The notes under the pieces were generated by a model, which worked only from the letters and a program-made list of their open reading frames with translations, had not been told where the DNA came from and made no database searches. A DNA stretch of 64,000 nucleotides from Undaria pinnatifida (taxonomy: Eukaryota > Sar > Phaeophyceae > Laminariales > Alariaceae), in the NCBI GenBank assembly GCA_012845835.1, contig JABAKD010000006.1:9978692-10042691 (forward strand). Direction: 5' to 3'. Numbering within the stretch: position 1 is the stretch's first letter; the number at the start of each line of letters is the position of its first letter. Of this stretch, positions 45,437-55,573 are shown in pieces. The translations under genes and the position numbers were made by a program.

Positions 45437-46470
45437 GATGCGGGCATCGTATCGCGATCATCAGAAGGGCTGGAGAGGATGATGTCGGCGATCGTGACCG
45501 CGTGCTCGTCTTTCGGGCTTGCGGTCTCCGAGGTGAAAACAGATATTATGTGCCTGCAAACCAAAGGCGGGGGGCACGTGTCGTTCGCAATTAATCCAGC
45601 CGGCCGGGTATTCAACCAAACAATCGAGTTTGTATACTTGAGCGGAGCTATCACCGCAGACAGAGACCTTAGCATTGAAATAGCGAGGCGTCTTCAGAGG
45701 GCAAGGGCGTGCTTCCAGCGGTACAAGATGGAAATCTATGATCGCCCGGGTGTGCACTTACGGTTTAAGGTGCGGTTGCTGAAAGCTGAGGTGGTGGAGA
45801 CATTGCTTTCCGGTTCCATGACGTGGAGCCCAAACAAGCCTGACTATGACAAGCTACTACAGATTCACCACTACATGCTGCTCCGATGCCTCGGACGGGA
45901 GAAACGGAAGCACGACGACCACATCCTATCGTAAGCCGACGCGCTTGCCAAGACAGCTTTCGAGAACATAGAGACGATAGTGCGCAAACGGAGGATATTG
46001 TATGCGGGGTTCGTAGCACGTATGGGGGAGGAGGGTCTGCCACAGAGGGTGATGTTTGGGGAGCCTGTTGGGGGCATGGGCTACTCAGGGGGGCAAGGGA
46101 ACGACTTGATGGCTCATCTGAAGCAGGATATGTCGGTCTTCGGAATGACATTCGAAGGGTGACGAAAGGCTGCTCGAAATTCCAGCACATTGGTTCGACG
46201 AGGAGAGGACGGAAAGGAGTTGTTCATGGAGAATTGGCATGGAACAGAGCGACGAAAAGCTGCAGAGCGACGCGTAAACGCTGCGGCAGCGCCATCCACC
46301 GTCGGCATCTCAACGCGGTCGGGGGGAGATTGGGGCGGGGGCAGGAGAAGGGGGGGAGGGGGGGAAGGGGGGGAGGGGGGGAGTGGGGGCGTTATGCCCA
46401 AGAGACTGAAGTCTGGGTCTGGCCATCATCGTCTTGAAATTGTGGGCCTGCCAATGGCTGCCACAGGATA
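45437..46470 (+). pseudogene. LINE reverse-transcriptase fragment (C-terminal part), two nonsense mutations
   Basis: One frame runs about 340 codons. It begins DAGIVSRSSEGLERMM, the sequence normally following the YADD catalytic box, then KTDIMCLQTKGG, IEFVYLSGAIT, FKVRLLKAEVVETLLSGS, HHYMLLRCLG, ENIETIVRKRRILYAGFVAR and ERRKAAERR. This is the thumb/C-terminal region of a non-LTR retrotransposon RT. The frame is cut by TAA at 45932 (a Tyr codon is expected in 'SYADAL') and TGA at 46160 (a Trp is expected). The YADD box and everything 5' are missing, as in 5'-truncated LINE copies. G-runs lie near the end at 46343-46382. Confidence 0.85.
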
Positions 46471-46960
46471 GCGTAAGACCGCCCTGACTTTTTCGCCATG
46501 TTGCGTTCTCTCGCTAGCAGTGTCATTGATGATGCACTTGATACCCGCTATGAGCCCAATGCTGTGTAGAGTCAGTTCCTAGGGTCTGCTAGTATGACAT
46601 TTTTTCTCTTTTCCTTTCTTTGCTTCCTCTCCTTGTCTTGTCGTTTCTTGCTCATCTTGTCCTTCCTCTTCAATCCTTTCCTTTTTCGTTTTTTCGATTA
46701 CTTTAATTAATATTTTCTTTCCTTCCCTTTATGGTCTTTTCTTTTCTTTGTTTTTTTATTCCAATTGACTAGCGTCTGTCATGCGTATGCATAGTGGTAT
46801 GTACTACGTGCAATACATAAGCGGTAGTATTTCTTGATTGGCAAGCGAGTAGTGAGACGAATGCACCAGTATGGACCTGGCACATGGTAAGCTGACTCCC
46901 GATTTCACGTTTATATGTCTCATGTAGAGGCATGAATGGCGTCAGCGGTGATTTGTGCGT
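46471..46960. other. LINE 3' flank and polypyrimidine tract
   Basis: 46471-46597 may be LINE 3' UTR. From about 46598 to 46770 the plus strand is very pyrimidine-rich (repeated cttttc, ctttcc, ttcttt) with an AT patch. No gene. Confidence 0.5.
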
Positions 46961-47243
46961 GTACCACCTTTGGTATATTTGTGTTTTTCCCTGGCGTATT
47001 GCTCAGCTCCAGAGTGACTGGAGCCTGTCCTGTGACCACGTACTTGATTATGCGAGTTAGTGTGAGAACAACAACAAGACGTGACACCCCTACTCGCCCA
47101 TCGGTGTAGGTTTTACCCTGGTGCAATTCATCATCGCCTTCATCGCGGAATGGCCAAAACACGAAAAAAACGTGGCGAGAGAGAGGGGGATAAACGAATG
47201 TCTCTTCTACGCATTTATTGTCATGGTAACAACGACCCTTCAC
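46920..47243 (-). other. VLTL repeat copy 3 with 107-codon frame
   Basis: The minus-strand frame contains VVVLTLTRIIKYVVTGQ and APVTLELSNTPGKN, best preserved here. It is the inverted counterpart of 20.17-20.29 kb. The frame continues to HAQITADAIHAST and stops. It could be the end of a repeated coding element; I recognise no family. Confidence 0.45.
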
Positions 47244-49388
47244 TAACTATGCCAAGAACATCATCAGTCGGTTGGTGCAACTGCCGGCGGGTATGAATTG
47301 CTATATGTGTAGACCGCCGCCACTCTAGCAAGAAAAAAGGCTCGCACGAATGTTTAACTGATATTGCTGAGGGGAATTCATGTTTCGACGGTTCGTTGTA
47401 ACGCTGAATTGAACCGCGTAGTGTAGGACCCCATACCTCAAGAAACAAGCACCAGTGTCTCGCTCAGTTAGGCGGAAAACTGTATGTATTACACCACCAA
47501 GTATGATTCGACGCTAAGTTGATCCCCAGCTGCATTACACTGTCACCGCACCAAACGCAATTGGCACGATGGCCTGCAAGACGTTGTGCTGAGAGAGAAG
47601 CGTTCCAGCATTTGGTACCATGGGGTGCCTACATCGTAGGTATGCAAAACATGCACTTGAGCTGCGAGATTAAGTATTATACTACGCGTTACGAGTGCGA
47701 TACTCCGTCGCGCGTGCCACGGTTGGTTGTAAATGTCTGGATGAAGGATATATCATGGTAATTCTCATGATGGCAGTGATCGTAGCCACTACGGCGGTTC
47801 AGCAGGACGCCTGGTGTCATCGGAGTCAACCCAGTTCCAAGACCTATGTACCTCGCCCCCAAAAAGGTGTTTTCAGGTATTTGAAGCAAAGCATAGTCTA
47901 CAACATCACACTCTACGTACGTATGCACAAAAAATCGAACAGTATAGTGACGACCAGGTAAAATTCGTTGATTTGGGGGTAGTTTCCAGGGCCTGCCTGG
48001 GAGCCTCGTTGGTTAGAAACGGGTTGACGAACAGGCGCTACCTCTTGGGTACAGACAGGACGTCGCACAGGCAATAATAGGGGAAATGAGGGAAAATATA
48101 GCGGACGTTCTCCACAGTAACAAATAGTTTGCGGACCGTGTTGTCGATAAATATGTGAGAACTCACCGTTTCACGCGTTAGACATCCAAGCCTGACTGAG
48201 CCAGAAGTCCTGTGTCTTGCCAGGTCCCCTGTCCGATGCTGGGGTTGACAACTTTAAATTCACCACCCCTGTGACATCGAAGATTGCTTGGAAACTCATC
48301 TCTGTAAGACGTGCATAAAGCTGCGCTCCCGCGTGTTACGGGGTGTGTATCTCCCGATTAAGAACGATGGTCGACCACTCTCCGCATAGCGCTAGCTACA
48401 TATAGTTGTGTGGTGAACAGAGTTCGATCCAAAGGTATTCAATACGTAGTCACCCGGCGAACGGAAACTATGTGGTGCGATCATCCGCTTTCACATTAGA
48501 TACTGCTGCTGCTTTAGACTATGGAAGTATATTCGATTTACATCGGAAAGGCATCTGATATCTACGCTATATTGTCGAATTGCAAACATAACAATAATAA
48601 TTATAATAATATATAGAATCCGCTCATCGGGTGATGAAATCTGACGGCGGTCGTACCCCGTCATAGTACTATTCCAAGTGAAAAAACGGATCTTCCTCAG
48701 TGGTTACACCACTGAGAGCCTTATGTAGGACGCAATTGGTGGTCCACTACAAGACCCGGTCAACTCTTTCCGCCGCCGCAATTCCGTTCGATGTCGAGGT
48801 GCTTGTTGTTGTGCTCGGTGGGTTGACACCGGTGTAAGGAGGCTCAAGGCTTATGCTTTCGTTCTTGACTTGATATTCAACAACGTACAGCTTCCTCTTC
48901 CAAAGCGACGTCTTTATAGGCGTTCCAGGGTCACCCTACGGAAGTATCGGTAGGGGTCACAGTTGTTGGATTAACTACTGATGTTCTTGTCCGGTTTGAG
49001 CTCTCCTCGAGTATAATAGAAGTATCCGTTACAGAGTTTGATTATCGATAACGCTACGAGCACAATGTGGCCCTTTTTAGGACTGAAAAGGCATTCTAAC
49101 TTTGGACGGGTTGACGGAAAACGAAATGGGCGGGCTCCTCAATCAGGAGTTCAGCGAATCGTTAGCATCTGCTGCGCAACCTTCTACCGAGAGAAGACTC
49201 TCCAACAAGTAACAAAAACAAGGGACGTTATACCTGGTTCCCCTGTGTTTTTTGACGGACGATGTATGCACACCAAAAAACAAGATTTCCAATCTATTCG
49301 TGACCAGGGATTGTTGCGCTCTTCCCTGGGAATGTCCAGGTACTACAGCCTTTGAGCCTGGCGACCGCACCACTCACTGGAGTATGTA
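47244..49388. other. No recognisable gene; degenerate inverted A-repeat at about 48.28-48.40 kb
   Basis: At 48.28-48.40 kb 'tcgaagattgcttggaaactc' and 'gtgtgtatctcccgatt' resemble an inverted, decayed A-repeat. Frames elsewhere (49038-49355 plus, 47695-47961 plus) lack domains. Confidence 0.35.
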
Positions 49389-49743
49389 GTTTTGCTGTAT
49401 AGACCAAGCCTTTCTCTGGAGGTACCCTCCCTTTTCTGAACTACATACCGAGTGTAGACCTTTTGTTAGAATGAACTGAATACCAGTATCTAAATGTTGT
49501 ATTGGCGTTCAAATATGCAAAAAAGAAACAAGGGAGGTTACATGATCTAGCGGTCGATACCTGTGCAAAAATGTGTGATATGTTCCACACAAGTCGCGAC
49601 GCGTAACTAGTGTGTTTTTGACGAAGTGATTCCAGCCAAAGCTTGAGGTAGGTTTCAAATGTGTAACAAAAATAAACAAAGGAAGTTACATTATTACCTA
49701 GCGGCCGATACATGTGGTATTATATGGTGTGTTCGACTTAGTC
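49389..49743 (+). repeat. 148-bp host tandem repeat, left side of the insertion
   Basis: The unit 49537-49684 is followed by a second starting at 49685 (gttacat ... tagcgg ... cgata). Preceding sequence (49.47-49.53 kb) matches the unit's end (aaacaagggag versus aaacaaaggaa). The second unit is cut after 59 bp at 49743, where the retrotransposon begins. It resumes at 62256. Confidence 0.8.
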
Positions 49744-49811
49744 CTGTAGTATTCTTCTGCTCCTTCGCCTATCATTTAATGTAAGTATTGGATTAGATGA
49801 GGCCTCCTGCC
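49744..49811 (-). repeat. Split direct repeat B2
   Basis: 68 bp, from ctgtagtattcttctgctcc to gaggcctcctgcc on the plus strand. Identical by eye to B1. Its outer edge is the element's 3' terminus. Confidence 0.9.
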
Positions 49812-49949
49812 GCAAGCAAGAGGTCCTTACCCGGGATAAACGCCCGCACTAAGCTCCCAATCCCGAGCTTAGTACGGTGCCGTAAATCCCTATTTGCAAA
49901 GGTTGTACCTGAAGAAACTACTTTTTGCCAAGCTGGGTGGGAGGGATGG
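49812..49949 (-). other. A2-B2 spacer with hairpin
   Basis: 138 bp not repeated elsewhere in the element. It contains a perfect 9-bp inverted repeat, actaagctc (49848-49856) and gagcttagt (49865-49873), around an 8-base loop. It could be an RNA hairpin near the transcript 3' end or a recombinase-binding site. Function unknown. Confidence 0.6.
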
Positions 49950-50099
49950 TCAGATAATTTATCGTCACCTCAATTTTTCTCGCTTTTGGTCCGGTGACGA
50001 AGACAATGCGTCAGAAGGGCGATATCATACTCCGTTTATTATCGGGTCTCAAATCACGGAGGCATGTCTGCTTTGATTTTATTTGCTCTCCGATTTTAC
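49950..50099 (-). repeat. Split direct repeat A2
   Basis: 150 bp identical by eye to A1 (tcagataatttatcgtcacc ... ttgctctccgattttac). It adjoins B1 directly, sharing one C, so the circle junction is represented internally. Confidence 0.9.
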
Positions 50100-50166
50100 T
50101 GTAGTATTCTTCTGCTCCTTCGCCTATCATTTAATGTAAGTATTGGATTAGATGAGGCCTCCTGCC
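50099..50166 (-). repeat. Split direct repeat B1
   Basis: Internal copy of B2, immediately next to A2 and about 110 bp downstream of the recombinase stop codon. Confidence 0.9.
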
Positions 50167-50278
50167 CCCGCCCGTGATCTTACCCATACTTTCTTGTGCC
50201 TTTGTCTGTGATCAATGTGTACTTTTGGGCTAGGCCTAGGTCTTGCCTCATCTCACCCATACTTACGGTATATCTCGG

Positions 50279-51775
50279 TTACCGTTGCTTGCACGCGGCA
50301 AAATCATCCTGAAAAGCTTGGGACAACGGGAAGTTCATAGCTATTTCGTAGCTATTGTCCCGCGCCCGCTGGAAACCCCCGTCGCGTTTTCCTTTTCCTT
50401 CCGGAGCCGCCCCCGCGCTAGTAGTTGGTCCAATGTAATACCGCGCGACGCGCTCGGTCTTCCAACCCCCAATCTTCATAATCTCGTCTACCGCCGTGCC
50501 TGCGAGCGACTTGCTAAGCGATCCGCCTACTCTAAATGAGTGCATCGTGAAGTGGTCGGGCAAACCCCCTGCGCGAAGATGTGCCTGCAAAGTGGCCGTC
50601 ATGCGGGGTGCAGTGATTGCCACTGATCCCCTCTCCCTATTACACTCCACCACGGGGAACAGATAACCCGCGGTTAAATCCCAGCCAATCGCGAGAGCCG
50701 CGGAGATGTACTCGGTAACCCCTCGAAATGCGCATGTCTGCGGATTTTTTACGTCTGCCAAGACCACTACTGCTTCTACCGACTTCCGCAACGTTTTTCC
50801 GAAAAGGAAGTTAAACACCAATCCTGCCGACTCGGGTAGTCGCGGGACCCGTGAGGCCAACGTGAAGGATAGGTCGAATCCTCGCCTCATGGAGTAAAAG
50901 GCCAAGGAAAATAAAGCGATGTCACGCGTAATTGCGATACGCTGGGACAACGATTCCGCGAGCTGCGCACGCACTCGCATGCTTTGGAGCAACTGAGCTA
51001 GAGTATGCGATAGCATCGGTGCCGCTTGCTTCACGGGAACGCCCACCTGTTTCTGTTCCTCGCTAACAAACGTAAGGTAGGATTCAACTAGCGCACTCGA
51101 GCAGGGGTTACCCTTCTTTTCTACCGGGTCCCATTCCTCTACTTTTCCCAGTTGTTCCCGCATGGCCATGCGCAACTTAGAAATAAATGCCTTATACATG
51201 GATCCAGCTGCATACCGCTTTGCGCAACCGCTATCCGGCCGGCATGCACCTCCGTCCGCAATACCCACCCCGGGACAAGATCGTTCGTGCACCCACGTGG
51301 TCCCGTGACCTTGATAATCGAGGAAACACGCCCAGTCGAAGACATCGTCGTCGGTCGCCGTGGCCCATCCTCGTCGCCCCCCTGACATGACCAGGAGGAA
51401 CGCATCGAAGTCGTCGGCTATCTTACTTTTGCGCTTCTGACCTGGACGCTCAGCCATTGCCGCAAAAACCTCCGCCCGGCGAGCTTCTAGTTTTCGGTCA
51501 TCGATCCGCACGACCGTCGTATCTGGGTCCCGCGGGACGGGTGCCCCCCGAAATGGCTGCGTCCCACAGAACCAGCAGTAGTAGAAATGCCCGACATTCT
51601 CTGTTCTGCACGTGGCACATAACACATATCGAACGAGGTCTCGTGCGCAAGACGCGCCCCCGGGCGGCTCGATCTCGCTCTGCATCCCCCCCGTACGCAC
51701 CCCAAGGAGGGTCCGGGCAACGAACGCGAACGGGGAAATAGGACGAATACATTGGCCAAAGCACCGGTGCACCAC
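50279..51775 (-). CDS. Tyrosine recombinase (YR) of the DIRS/PAT-like element
   Basis: Frame of 498 codons. The first codon (51775) is GTG, and the first ATG is at 51685 (residue 31), the likelier start. A zinc-ribbon-like CATC...CWFC motif lies at residues 53-70. The catalytic domain follows: Arg in FYSMRRGFDL (about 297-298), HSFR (412-415), GGW (436-438) and the nucleophile candidate in ARYYIG (446-447). The R...HxxR...(H/W)...Y order is that of phage-integrase-type recombinases. It would join the circular cDNA to the chromosome. It lies 103 bp downstream of the RT frame, in another frame. No inactivating change is seen. Confidence 0.92.
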   Translation of the reverse strand: MVHRCFGQCIRPISPFAFVARTLLGVRTGGMQSEIEPPGGASCARDLVRYVLCATCRTENVGHFYYCWFCGTQPFRGAPVPRDPDTTVVRIDDRKLEARRAEVFAAMAERPGQKRKSKIADDFDAFLLVMSGGRRGWATATDDDVFDWACFLDYQGHGTTWVHERSCPGVGIADGGACRPDSGCAKRYAAGSMYKAFISKLRMAMREQLGKVEEWDPVEKKGNPCSSALVESYLTFVSEEQKQVGVPVKQAAPMLSHTLAQLLQSMRVRAQLAESLSQRIAITRDIALFSLAFYSMRRGFDLSFTLASRVPRLPESAGLVFNFLFGKTLRKSVEAVVVLADVKNPQTCAFRGVTEYISAALAIGWDLTAGYLFPVVECNRERGSVAITAPRMTATLQAHLRAGGLPDHFTMHSFRVGGSLSKSLAGTAVDEIMKIGGWKTERVARYYIGPTTSAGAAPEGKGKRDGGFQRARDNSYEIAMNFPLSQAFQDDFAACKQR

Positions 51776-51878
51776 CGGGTAAGTAAGTAAACCGACCCAC
51801 GCTCGAAGCCCATCATAAAATACATATCAAAGTCCACTAAGACGAGATTAAGAAGAATAATCAGAATTGAAGACACGC

Positions 51879-54182
51879 TCATTCGCCTGCTGTTCGGAAG
51901 TCAACCTCGTGCGCAACCATCGCCCATTTGGTATACCGCCATTCTCGAAGTGTACCGTCCTGGTAAGGCCACTGAAAGAACCCAACCATTCCCTTCGGGG
52001 CTACTTCCACCGAGCGCACCGTCGCCTGTTGGACTAGTGGAAACCAGTACGCTCTTGTATCGGGGACCACCACGACCGCGTGCGCATGACACTCCGCCAA
52101 GTGTTGTACGACGTGTCCCACCATAACCGGGGGAGGGAAGCAGAACCCGAATGCCTGCTCTCCCGTACGTGGCAAAATAGAAACATCCTGCGCTAACACG
52201 TCTACCCCCGAAGATCCCGGACAGTCGTACTGTGAGAAGAACGGCAGCGTGTGGGAACTCCCCGGGATGCGTTGCGCCGATGCTGTAGACGCCATGAGGT
52301 CAATACTGAACGGGCCCAGGGCTTCCCACACGATCCGAAAAGCCCTGGGGTGCAGGCGAATAATGGACTCACGCGAAGGTCGCGAGATAGCGTCAGCGAT
52401 GCCGTTCGCTGCCGTCGGAATCCATTTCAGTGTCAACATGAACCCGTGCTCCACCTGCAAATCGAAAAGTTGCACTAACAACGCGTGTGTTCCTGGATCC
52501 TTCGCTCTCCCTCTCTGAAACGCTCCTACTACCGACTGGTTGTCCACATCGACGAACACTTGAGCCCGTCGCAAGGCATCCGGGAATCGCGTACAAAACT
52601 GCCGCAACACGTAATACAGCGCGTACATCTCCTTGCTGTTGATATGTTTAGATATCCAGTGCTGCGGGAATACGCCCCCCGCCCGAAACGGATCCGAGCC
52701 CGCCTTGACCTCCCCTCCCCACCCGATGGACGATGCGTCCGTCGACCCACAGGTGACGGAGGCTGTGAAATGCCGTGCCCGTTGCCACGGTCCTTCATGA
52801 GAAGTGGACGTAATACGCATCCACTGCTGAAACTCACTTACGAGGTCCGCATGGGAGTCGCGCGTCAGGTCGATCCTGCTCGCCCCTGACCTCTCCAACT
52901 TTGACAACACCGCAAACATGGCGTGGGTCCACAGGGAAGCCGGGCGAATGGCCACCGTCAAGCTCATACACTTGCCCGCAATACGTTCCAACGTTCGAAA
53001 CGATAACTGTCCCTCCTCGAGGGCCGTCCGGAGCAGAGATTGGAGGTTTCCTAGCTTTTCTGCAGGGACTCGAAACGTGGCAGTTTCTGAGTCACAAAGC
53101 ATGCCGAGGTACCGCTGGATCCGTTTCGGTCGTAAACCGCACTTCTTGACGGACAGGAAATATCCACATAAAAACGACACTAACATCGCAACGTGGATGG
53201 CTTCCGCGGCCGCTAGCCATTGTTCTCGCTCCGGCCGTCCATACGTAGAGTTAAAGTTTCCCAACCACGAGTCGTCTAGGTATGCTAGGGCCGGAATTCC
53301 TTTCGATCGAAGGTATGCCACCCGCGCCTCGCTCAAGGTATGGTACACGTACGGGCTTTCACAAAACCCGAAAGGTAAAACACACCACACATAGTCTACT
53401 CCGCGGTATTCCAGTCCAAATAGCGGCCATGAAGCCGGGTTCAACAAGATATGGTGAAAAGCGGATGAATCGTCTAACGATCCCTGGAAGCAGCCCTCGG
53501 ACGCGACATTAGCTACCCGTGCCACCGTATCCATCGTGAACCGGACGCGCTTACATCGCTGGTTCAATGGCCGGGCGTCGTAGATGAGACGTGGTTTTGT
53601 TTCTTCCACCGACAGCGCTTGAATCAATCGCGGCCGCACCGGCCCCGACAAGCCACGGACGTCGGACCACTTAACGACGCACCCACGCTCCACTAGAGAG
53701 TTCATCTCGGCGTCCACAAAGCTGGCGTGCGATGATGGAATACGGTTGGCGAACACTGCTCCCGGAAAACGCTTCACGTTGTACGGAAGCGCTCTCGATG
53801 GACCCCGGGAGGAATCAATGAGAAAGTCGTAAACGCTAACCCCGTCACGCAGATACGATATAAGCTCGTCCCGGAGAGGGTGCCCCTCCAGGATAACTTC
53901 ATCCCAAAACGTTACGTGTTTCCGCACGAAGCCCGGCACAAACGCGCTCCCACCCGTGCCAGCATCCCACACCGGGGCATGCCACGGCAATCTTCTAAGC
54001 GTCCCTTGCATCGGGTTCCGAACTACGTCTGCCCAAGCTGGCAATGCAGGCGAGGGGTGGAGAAACGCCCCCGTGTCCACCCACCCGCGCTCGTCGGCGG
54101 AAAGGTGTGGCACCGGGGGTATAATCGGTTGCACGCCCGCCTGGCGACGATCTAGATGCCGAAACCACTTGTCCGCGTCCAC
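51879..54182 (-). CDS. Reverse transcriptase - RNase H - methyltransferase-like polyprotein
   Basis: 767 codons. The frame opens with GTG after a TAG, preceded by an acceptor-like 'ggtag'; the first ATG is residue 58 (54011). RT landmarks are KPRLIYDARPLN (196-207), the SLDDSSAFHH box with catalytic Asp (235-244), LPFGFCESP (269-277) and YLDD (301-304). RNase H has D482 (STDAS), E518 (NSKEMYAL), D545/D547 (FVDVDN) and D597 (GIADAIS). The C-terminal part (about 624-745, with GPFSIDLMAS and FCFPPP) matches the DAM-methyltransferase-like region found in DIRS and PAT elements. No aspartic protease or DDE integrase is present. All visible catalytic residues are intact. Confidence 0.92.
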   Translation of the reverse strand: MDADKWFRHLDRRQAGVQPIIPPVPHLSADERGWVDTGAFLHPSPALPAWADVVRNPMQGTLRRLPWHAPVWDAGTGGSAFVPGFVRKHVTFWDEVILEGHPLRDELISYLRDGVSVYDFLIDSSRGPSRALPYNVKRFPGAVFANRIPSSHASFVDAEMNSLVERGCVVKWSDVRGLSGPVRPRLIQALSVEETKPRLIYDARPLNQRCKRVRFTMDTVARVANVASEGCFQGSLDDSSAFHHILLNPASWPLFGLEYRGVDYVWCVLPFGFCESPYVYHTLSEARVAYLRSKGIPALAYLDDSWLGNFNSTYGRPEREQWLAAAEAIHVAMLVSFLCGYFLSVKKCGLRPKRIQRYLGMLCDSETATFRVPAEKLGNLQSLLRTALEEGQLSFRTLERIAGKCMSLTVAIRPASLWTHAMFAVLSKLERSGASRIDLTRDSHADLVSEFQQWMRITSTSHEGPWQRARHFTASVTCGSTDASSIGWGGEVKAGSDPFRAGGVFPQHWISKHINSKEMYALYYVLRQFCTRFPDALRRAQVFVDVDNQSVVGAFQRGRAKDPGTHALLVQLFDLQVEHGFMLTLKWIPTAANGIADAISRPSRESIIRLHPRAFRIVWEALGPFSIDLMASTASAQRIPGSSHTLPFFSQYDCPGSSGVDVLAQDVSILPRTGEQAFGFCFPPPVMVGHVVQHLAECHAHAVVVVPDTRAYWFPLVQQATVRSVEVAPKGMVGFFQWPYQDGTLREWRYTKWAMVAHEVDFRTAGE

Positions 54183-55573
54183 CTACCGCCGGCATGAATA
54201 CAGTACAAATCTGGATGTCAATACGCAGCATCACGCGTTAGAGATGGGGCAATAATTTTCACATGCCCCTGGTGTTGCTAAGCACCCAAGCGCACGTCGA
54301 AGTGATGCTGTGCGTCCAGCTAAGCCATCGAGAAAACCTGACGGTAGCACAGACACAAACAGCGCAACTCCGGGCCGCTCCTACCTACCAGTACCTAACC
54401 GCAAATTAGGATGTAACAAACAAGGAACAAGCCACTACGAGTCACGCATGTGTCTGCGTTACTACCCGAAAGCAGCAGCCAGCATAAGCATTGTGTAAAG
54501 GAGGAAACAGCACCGCTGCGCGATGACGTATGCGCCCACGACAAGTCGCTAGGGTCGGACCATGTCGAAGAGAGATGACTCATATGTGACCGGCATCCAT
54601 CTCTAGACTTTTTAACCGTGGGCATACGAAAGGATTATTCAAAGAGAGCCACTAACTGACAGACCGCCTCCCACACGGAGGTGGCAGATCTCCAGTCGTC
54701 CGCGTATGTAACGTGTACTCACGTCCTCCTGTGTTAGAGCATCATGAGCGGGGATTAACATGCATTCAGAGGTCGTGGCCATTGTGTATATATGTAGCAA
54801 ACGACCCCGGAGTCCCGTGTTGGGGCGATCATAAGCGATAGTCAATACGTATGGTGTCCACAATCTGGCTACCAGGGAGGGGTTTTGCGTCATTACACCG
54901 AAAACCCCCGGGAACCTCGCTCAGATATGCGCGCGGAATCCGTAACCGACACCTGCCGCGGTAGAGGTGCATCCATGATTTCTGGCGCTGCTCGTTAGAG
55001 TAGTTCAATAGCTTCCCCCCAAGACCGGGTTTGGGCGAACACAAAGTGCAAACTGATGACGAAAAACCCAGGCCAATAGGAAATAATAATTTATGTTGCC
55101 CAGACGTGCCACTTCTATGACCGCCGGCGCCACCGTGGTGTATATGTGGCGAGCGACTGCGCAGCCCCGTATTGCTACTTCTCAAGCGTAAATCAATATG
55201 CATACGGTGCCTATGGTCAATGGATAAAAATAATTTATGTTGCCCAGAAATGCCACGTCTATGGCTGCCGGCATCAGCGTGGTGTATATGTGGCAAGCGA
55301 CTGCGCTGCCCCGTTTGCTACTTCTCAAGCGGAAAACAATATGCATACGGTGCCAGTTCCGGTAGGAAGCCGAAGGAGCTATACTGGCCATTGTACATAA
55401 ATCCAAGACCAACCGCCCTGATACTCAGTATCGGTGTCCGATCGTTCCAAAGTACGAACCCGTCCCTCATAATACGTCGCTTTTGAAGCGATCTCCAACT
55501 TGTCTACGCTCATGCCCCTACCAGCTCGACTGCTCTATCCCCCCCCGCGTTCAACACGCCCGGCTACCCTTCG
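54183..55573 (-). repeat. Gag-RT inter-ORF region with 144-bp tandem repeat
   Basis: The motif 'aataatttatgttgcccag' starts near 55086 and again 144 bp later, each followed by 'ggtgtatatgtggc', 'agcgactgcgc' and 'caatatgcatacggtgcc'. A third, diverged unit is at about 54.77-54.87 kb ('gtgtatatatgtagcaaacg'). No ORF with recognisable content. The RT frame may be reached by splicing or re-initiation across this region. Confidence 0.65.
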
